Assembly: GCA_947500965.1 (NCBI GenBank)
Contig: CANMWW010000054.1
Span: 1 to 9,153 of the forward strand
Direction of reading: 5' to 3'
Length of the DNA stretch: 9,153 nucleotides
Source: Alphaproteobacteria bacterium
Lineage (GTDB): Bacteria > Pseudomonadota > Alphaproteobacteria > CACIAM-22H2
The translations under genes and the position numbers were made by a program. The stretch's first letter is position 1. Every line of letters begins with the position of its first letter. The notes beneath the pieces are model-generated. The model made no database searches, was not told the origin of the DNA, and was given only the letters and a program-made list of their open reading frames with translations. This document shows positions 1-9,153 of this stretch, piece by piece.

Positions 1-1
1 C

Positions 2-802
2 GCCTCCGCCGCCGAGGCGATCCGCCGCGAGATGACGGCCGCGATCGGCACCGACCTGTCGCGGATCGTCCCCGGCTCGCCGCAGGCCGAGGAGCTCAAG
101 AAGATCCTCGTCGCGAAGGGCAAGTGGTCGCCGTACCTCGAGGTCGGCATCGGCCCCTATGCCGAGATCTTCACCAAGTCGCAGCCGATGTCGGCGGTCG
201 GCCACGGCGCCGACGTGGGGCTGCACCCGGAATCGACCTGGAACAACCCCGAGCCCGAGGTCGTGGTCGTCTCCGACCCGCAGGGCCGGCTCGTCGGCGC
301 CACGCTCGGCAACGACGTCAACCTGCGCGACTTCGAGGGCCGCTCCGCGCTGCTGCTCGGCAAGGCGAAGGACAACAACGCGAGCTGCGCGCTCGGTCCC
401 TTCATCCGGCTCTTCGACGGCGCCTTCACGCTGGAGGCGATCTCGGGCGCGGACATCGGCCTGACCGTCGAGGGGCCGGACAACTACCGGCTCGAGGGCA
501 AGAGCTCGATGTCGCGCATCAGCCGCTCGCCCGCCGCCATCGCCGCGCAGGCCGCGGGGCGCCACCACCAGTATCCCGACGGCTTCGTGCTCTTCTGCGG
601 CACGATGTTCGCGCCGACCGACGACCGCGGCGCCAAGGGCATGGGCTTCACGCACAAGGTCGGCGACGTGGTGACGATCTCGACGCCGAGCCTTGGCCGC
701 CTCGTCAACCGCGTGCGCCTGTCGACCGAATGCGCGCCCTGGTCCTTCGGCACGCTGGCCCTGATGCGCAACCTCGCGCGCCGCGGCTTCCTGCGCGGCT
801 GA
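2..802 (+). CDS. Fumarylacetoacetate hydrolase (FAH) family protein, probable 2-keto-3-deoxy sugar-acid dehydratase type; 5' partial
   Basis: The C-terminal 266 residues of an FAH-fold protein. The frame is open to the left edge, and the first in-frame ATG (base 32) lies in what should be mid-protein, so the real start is outside the window. Visible family features are the acidic metal-binding pair in the PEPEVVVV strand (Glu codons at 251 and 257), the following GNDVN segment (Asp codon at 314), and a C-terminal part reading GFVLFCGTMFAP, GFTHKVGDVVTIS and STECAPWSFGT. From memory, this C-terminal pattern is closer to the roughly 380-390-residue FAH proteins that dehydrate 2-keto-3-deoxy pentonates (Caulobacter XylX type) than to true fumarylacetoacetases. 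The expected reaction is Mg-dependent loss of water from a 2-keto-3-deoxy sugar acid, in the cytoplasm. An aldose-epimerase gene two genes downstream supports a sugar pathway. Substrate and symbol are not assigned; a 2-hydroxyhepta-2,4-diene-dioate isomerase-like activity remains possible. Confidence 0.85.
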   Translation, partial: ASAAEAIRREMTAAIGTDLSRIVPGSPQAEELKKILVAKGKWSPYLEVGIGPYAEIFTKSQPMSAVGHGADVGLHPESTWNNPEPEVVVVSDPQGRLVGATLGNDVNLRDFEGRSALLLGKAKDNNASCALGPFIRLFDGAFTLEAISGADIGLTVEGPDNYRLEGKSSMSRISRSPAAIAAQAAGRHHQYPDGFVLFCGTMFAPTDDRGAKGMGFTHKVGDVVTISTPSLGRLVNRVRLSTECAPWSFGTLALMRNLARRGFLRG

Positions 803-803
803 C

Positions 804-809
804 GGGGGA
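804..809 (+). promoter_or_regulatory. Ribosome binding site of the histidine-phosphatase gene
   Basis: A GGGGGA purine run lies 8 bases before the ATG at 818, inside the 15-base gap after the FAH-family stop codon. It supports 818 as the start and separate translation initiation within one transcript. Confidence 0.5.
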
Positions 810-817
810 TCGCGACC

Positions 818-1429
818 ATGACCCGCATCGTGCCGACGCTCGGCGTCGGGCGCCTCGAGGCGCTCGCGCGCGCCGTCCCGCCCGCGATACCGCGCGCGAG
901 CTTCCTGTTCCTGCGCCACGGCGAGACCGACGGGAACCTCAACCGCTACTACCAGACCGAGGACCAGCCGCTGAACGCGACCGGCGAGGCGCAGGCAGCC
1001 GCGGCGGCGCGCATCCTCTCCGGCCATGGCGTCGCCGACATCGTGGCGAGCCCGATGCCCAGGGCCTGGCGCACCGCGTCCCTCGCAGCCGGGCACCACG
1101 CGCTCGCCCCGCGGCCAGAGCCGCGCATCAAGGAGCGCGTCTACACGGCGCTCTTCGGCCAGCCGAACGCGGACTTCGACTGGGCGCACGACCCGCCGGG
1201 CTGCGAGACGCTCGACCAGTTCGTGTCGCGCGTGCGCGACGGCCTGTCGGACGCGCTGCGCGCGCCCGTCGCGCCCGGGCACGAGCGCCTCGTCGTCGCC
1301 CATGGCGGCGTGCTGCTCGTGCTCGTGGCGATGCTCGGCGTCGCGCTCCAGCCCGGGCTGGACCGCAACGCCACCCCGATGCGCTTCGCGCCCGCGGGCG
1401 CGGGCTGGGCCGCCGAGCGCCTCGCGTGA
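818..1429 (+). CDS. Histidine phosphatase family protein (phosphoglycerate-mutase-like)
   Basis: A 203-residue cytoplasmic protein of the histidine phosphatase superfamily. The phospho-accepting motif LRHGE is at residues 32-36 with nucleophile His34. Arg82 in SPMPRAWRTA fits the second phosphate-pocket arginine. Glu106 in IKERVYTALFG fits the family's proton donor, and AHGG at 161-164 supplies the second catalytic histidine, His162. All core catalytic residues are therefore present, and the protein is expected to be an active phosphomonoesterase or mutase-type enzyme. The length is normal for small family members. About 28 residues precede the first beta strand, slightly longer than usual, but no later ATG precedes the motif and an RBS supports this start. 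The gene begins 15 bp after the FAH-family gene and its TGA overlaps the GTG of the epimerase gene, so it is probably co-transcribed with both. The substrate cannot be read from sequence; a sugar phosphate or a metabolite-repair role would fit the context. Confidence 0.88.
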   Translation: MTRIVPTLGVGRLEALARAVPPAIPRASFLFLRHGETDGNLNRYYQTEDQPLNATGEAQAAAAARILSGHGVADIVASPMPRAWRTASLAAGHHALAPRPEPRIKERVYTALFGQPNADFDWAHDPPGCETLDQFVSRVRDGLSDALRAPVAPGHERLVVAHGGVLLVLVAMLGVALQPGLDRNATPMRFAPAGAGWAAERLA

Positions 1430-2319
1430 GCGCGGGCGGACGCAGCCTGCTCGCCGCCGGCGGGCTCGCGGCGGAGATCGACCCGCGCGGCGCCGAGCTG
1501 CGCTCGTTCAGGATCGACGGGCGCGAGTGGCTCTGGCAGGGCGATCCGGCCTGGTGGGCCGGGCAGGCGCCGCTGCTCTTCCCGGTGATCGGGCGCTCGC
1601 CCGGCGGCCGCGCGCGCTGGCAGGGGCGCTCGTTCGAGATGCCGCCCCATGGCGTGGCGCGCCAGTCGCTCTTCGCGCTGCGCGACGCCGATGCGCGCAG
1701 CGCCCGGTTCGAGCTGCGCGACGACGAGGCGACGCGCGCGCACTACCCCTTCGCCTTCCGCCTCGAGGTGGAGTGGCGTATCGACGAGGCGTCGCTGTCG
1801 ATGCGCGTCGTGGCCCGCAATCCCTCCGCGACCGAGATCCTTCCCGCCTCGATCGGCTTCCACCCCGCCTTCGCATGGCCGCTGGTGCCCGGCGCCGCGC
1901 GCGAGGCGCATGTCATGCGCTTCGACAGGCCCGAGCCGGCGCCGATCCGCTCCATCGACGCCGACGGCCTCGGCCATCCCTCGGGCCTGCCGACGCCGGT
2001 GGACGGCGCGACGCTGCGCCTCGACGACCGGCTCTTCGCGGCCGACGCGCTGATCCTCGACCGGCTCGCGAGCCGGCGCGCCTGGTTCGGCGTGTCCGGG
2101 ATGCGCGGCCTGCGCGTGGACTTCCCGGACTGCCCGCATCTCGGGATCTGGACGAAGCCGGGCGCGCCCTACCTGTGCATCGAGCCCTGGCAGGGCTTCG
2201 CGCCCGTCATCGGCGACGATGGCGACCTCGCGCGGCGCCCGGGCATCGTGCTGGTTCCGCCGGGCGGCGCGCTGGAGCGCAACCTGGTCCTGTCGCCGGA
2301 CATCGTCCCCGCCGCCTGA
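1426..2319 (+). CDS. Aldose 1-epimerase family protein (galactose-mutarotase-like)
   Basis: A 297-residue member of the galactose-mutarotase-like beta-sandwich family that interconverts alpha and beta anomers of aldoses. Three active-site regions are visible: PPHGVARQ with His75, GFHPAFAWPL with His146, and LCIEPWQG with Glu253. By analogy with GalM these are the substrate-binding His, the acid His and the base Glu. It looks closer to the short LacX-like branch than to GalM itself, judged by eye. The start is the GTG at 1426, which shares four bases (GTGA) with the upstream TGA, an arrangement typical of translational coupling. The open frame extends far upstream, but that part is the shadow of the two previous genes. 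No good Shine-Dalgarno is visible, which agrees with coupling. In context it probably equilibrates the sugar anomer before oxidation or after uptake. The gene ends 18 bp from the convergent gltD stop. Confidence 0.87.
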   Translation: MSAGGRSLLAAGGLAAEIDPRGAELRSFRIDGREWLWQGDPAWWAGQAPLLFPVIGRSPGGRARWQGRSFEMPPHGVARQSLFALRDADARSARFELRDDEATRAHYPFAFRLEVEWRIDEASLSMRVVARNPSATEILPASIGFHPAFAWPLVPGAAREAHVMRFDRPEPAPIRSIDADGLGHPSGLPTPVDGATLRLDDRLFAADALILDRLASRRAWFGVSGMRGLRVDFPDCPHLGIWTKPGAPYLCIEPWQGFAPVIGDDGDLARRPGIVLVPPGGALERNLVLSPDIVPAA

Positions 2320-2337
2320 GCGCGGCGGGGGACGGGC

Positions 2338-2341
<4 letters not shown>
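2307..2341. terminator. Candidate bidirectional transcription stop between convergent genes
   Basis: A perfect 9-bp inverted repeat, CCCCGCCGC (2307-2315) and GCGGCGGGG (2322-2330), leaves a 6-base loop that contains the epimerase stop codon. A second inverted repeat, CTGAGC (2316-2321) and GCTCAG (2336-2341), overlaps it and includes the gltD stop, so only one hairpin could form at a time. There is no T tract on either strand, so this is not a classical intrinsic terminator. A role at the convergent 3' ends is inferred from position, and chance structure in GC-rich DNA is possible. Confidence 0.4.
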
Positions 2342-3789
<1,448 letters not shown>

Positions 3790-3796
3790 GGTCCGG

Positions 3797-3800
3797 CTCC
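3797..3800 (-). promoter_or_regulatory. Ribosome binding site of gltD
   Basis: On the minus strand this reads GGAG, 7 bases before the gltD ATG and inside the 32-bp gltB-gltD spacer. It gives gltD its own initiation site and fixes the start at 3789. Confidence 0.65.
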
Positions 3801-3821
3801 GGCTCTTTCAGGGTTGCGTCA

Positions 3822-8462
<4,641 letters not shown>

Positions 8463-8468
8463 GTCTGA

Positions 8469-8473
8469 CTCTC
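8469..8473 (-). promoter_or_regulatory. Probable ribosome binding site of gltB
   Basis: On the minus strand this reads GAGAG, six bases before the gltB ATG at 8462. It is a modest Shine-Dalgarno match but supports this start over more distant in-frame codons. Confidence 0.45.
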
Positions 8474-8483
8474 GCTTGCGCCG

Positions 8484-8505
8484 GCCCGGGCGGGGGGCGG
8501 CCCGG
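8484..8505 (-). other. GC-rich inverted repeat in the gltB leader
   Basis: CCGGGC (8486-8491) and GCCCGG (8500-8505) form a 6-bp stem around an 8-base G-rich loop. The first arm is also part of the palindrome GCCCGGGC (8484-8491). The structure lies 11 or more bases upstream of the probable gltB RBS and downstream of the candidate -10 element, so it would sit in the gltB 5' untranslated leader. Any effect on translation is inference. Confidence 0.25.
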
Positions 8506-8512
8506 CCCGGAG

Positions 8513-8518
8513 ATAATA
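8513..8518 (-). promoter_or_regulatory. Candidate -10 element for gltBD
   Basis: The minus strand reads TATTAT within an isolated AT-rich island (AGATAATAGA, 8511-8520) in otherwise extremely GC-rich DNA. It would give a leader of roughly 40 bases before the gltB ATG. The best -35 candidate at a 16-17-bp spacing (TGGCCA or CTGGCC near 8535-8541) is poor, so an activator might be needed. The plus-strand reading GATAAT also resembles a -10, but it is about 200 bp from the divergent gene. No binding site for a named nitrogen regulator could be recognised. Confidence 0.35.
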
Positions 8519-8557
8519 GAAGCCGCGCGGCCGCTGGCCAGCCGCGATCCCGGAATT

Positions 8558-8577
8558 GGCGCGCGCGGACGCGCGCC
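8558..8577. other. Perfect 8-bp GC hairpin in the divergent intergenic region
   Basis: GGCGCGCG (8558-8565) pairs fully with CGCGCGCC (8570-8577) around the 4-base loop CGGA. It lies about 95-115 bp upstream of the gltB start, beyond the candidate -10. It could be an operator-like palindrome, a leader hairpin if gltB is transcribed from further upstream, or composition-driven chance. No T tract follows on either strand. Confidence 0.3.
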
Positions 8578-8636
8578 TGGCCCCGGGGGGCCGGCTTCCG
8601 GCGCAGCGTCATGAAGCCTGCCGGGCCTCCAGTCAA

Positions 8637-8657
8637 TGGCGCCGTGCGGTGGCGCCG
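8637..8657 (+). repeat. Short direct repeat TGGCGCCG x2 upstream of the hydrolase gene
   Basis: TGGCGCCG occurs at 8637-8644 and again at 8650-8657, a 13-bp period. Each copy contains the palindrome GGCGCC. The pair sits 61-81 bp before the hydrolase ATG, where an operator or activator site could lie. With this base composition, 8-bp repeats of G and C are not rare, so a function is only a suggestion. Confidence 0.25.
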
Positions 8658-8703
8658 GGATAAGACTGTGGCCGGTGCCCCGGCGGGGGCAGGATGACCA
8701 GCA

Positions 8704-8709
8704 AAAGGG
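8704..8709 (+). promoter_or_regulatory. Ribosome binding site of the alpha/beta-hydrolase gene
   Basis: AAAGGG lies 8 bases before the ATG at 8718. This favours 8718 over the in-frame ATG at 8694, which would add eight residues that do not look like the family N terminus. Confidence 0.5.
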
Positions 8710-8717
8710 CAGTTCCA

Positions 8718-9153
8718 ATGATCCGGCGCGGCTATCTCGACTTCCCCTGGGGCCAGGTCCACTACCGCACGGTCCCCGCGCGGCCCGACCTGCCGCTGCT
8801 GCTCCTGCTGCACCAGTCGCCGCTGTCCGCGCGCAACTACGACCGGCTGCTGCCGCTGCTCGCCGGCGCCTGCCGGCCGGTCGCGCTCGACACGCCGGGC
8901 TATGGCGGCTCGGAGGCGCCGGGCCGGCAATGGGAAGTGGCGGACTACGCGCAGCTCGTCCTCGCCGTCGCCGACCGGTTCGCCGCGCCGCGCTTCCACC
9001 TCTTCGCGCGCGCGACCGGCACCGTCTTCGCCGCCGCGGCCGCGCTCGCCGCGCCGGAGAGGGTGCGGACGCTGGTCCTGCACGGCATGCCCGTCTACAC
9101 GGACGCCGAGCGCGCCGACCGCCTCGCCTCCTTCGCGCCGCCCTTCGCGCCCG
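8718..9153 (+). CDS. Alpha/beta-hydrolase-fold protein lacking the usual nucleophile; 3' partial
   Basis: The first 145 codons of an alpha/beta-hydrolase-fold protein that continues past the right edge. The opening MIRRGYLDFPWGQVHYRT, the strand PLLLLLHQSPLS (26-37) and LDTPGYGGSEAP (57-68) are typical of the fold, with HQSP in the place of the usual HG oxyanion motif. The nucleophile elbow should be in FARATGTVFAAAA (96-108), before ERVRTLVLHG. Aligned to G-x-Nu-x-G it reads A-R-Ala99-T-G, so no Ser, Cys or Asp is at the nucleophile position. From memory, close relatives often read GHHTG there, already atypical. The later acid and His are outside the window, so activity cannot be judged. Function is unknown; the family includes esterases, lactonases and C-C hydrolases, as well as non-catalytic members. 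It is transcribed divergently from gltB across 255 bp and need not be related to it. Confidence 0.83.
   Translation, partial: MIRRGYLDFPWGQVHYRTVPARPDLPLLLLLHQSPLSARNYDRLLPLLAGACRPVALDTPGYGGSEAPGRQWEVADYAQLVLAVADRFAAPRFHLFARATGTVFAAAAALAAPERVRTLVLHGMPVYTDAERADRLASFAPPFAP

Noticed and set aside
32..34. ATG at 32 as the start of the FAH-family gene
   Set aside because: The frame is open to the window edge and the family has over 100 residues before this point, so the gene is cut by the window.
124..1425. Upstream extension of the epimerase frame from an ATG at 124
   Set aside because: The extension translates to Arg/Pro-rich sequence lying over the FAH and phosphatase genes. Epimerase similarity begins just after the GTG at 1426.
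8608..8636. Minus-strand TTGACT (8631-8636) with CATGAC 17 bp downstream as a gltB promoter
   Set aside because: The -35 is good but the -10 matches the consensus at only three of six positions. It is kept as a possibility in the findings and not called as a feature.
8694..8696. Alternative in-frame ATG for the alpha/beta hydrolase
   Set aside because: It would add MTSKRAVP before MIRRGY. Relatives, as I recall, start at the MIRRGY-like position, and AAAGGG is well spaced from 8718.

Overview
The window is very GC-rich (almost every third codon position is G or C) and densely coding. The glutamate synthase proteins resemble those of Alphaproteobacteria, so the likely source is an alphaproteobacterium, perhaps a Hyphomicrobiales or Rhodospirillales member. 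That placement is judged by eye and not tested. I see no rRNA, tRNA, CRISPR array, insertion sequence or phage gene. Apart from some details below, this looks like chromosomal housekeeping and carbohydrate-catabolism DNA.

Left block (2-2319, plus strand): three tightly packed genes that look like the 3' part of an operon. They are the C-terminal two thirds of a fumarylacetoacetate-hydrolase-fold protein that resembles 2-keto-3-deoxy sugar-acid dehydratases, a histidine-phosphatase-family protein, and an aldose 1-epimerase (mutarotase) family protein. The last two overlap by 4 bases (GTGA). A sugar or sugar-acid oxidation pathway is the simplest reading. The genes that would name the sugar lie to the left, outside the window.

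Centre (8462 down to 2338, minus strand): gltB then gltD, separated by 32 bp. These are the large and small subunits of NADPH-dependent glutamate synthase (GOGAT). GltB takes ammonia from glutamine and uses it to convert 2-oxoglutarate to glutamate; GltD brings electrons from NADPH through FAD and Fe-S clusters. With glutamine synthetase this is the main ammonium-assimilation route. Both subunits look intact. gltD and the epimerase gene converge on an 18-bp gap that contains competing GC-rich inverted repeats.

Right end (8463-9153): a 255-bp divergent intergenic region with an AT island suited to a gltB -10 element and several strong GC hairpins. It is followed by the 5' part of an alpha/beta-hydrolase-fold gene on the plus strand that runs off the window. 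That protein has alanine where the fold normally carries its catalytic nucleophile, which is the most unusual protein-level feature here. I did not find a convincing new multi-gene system.
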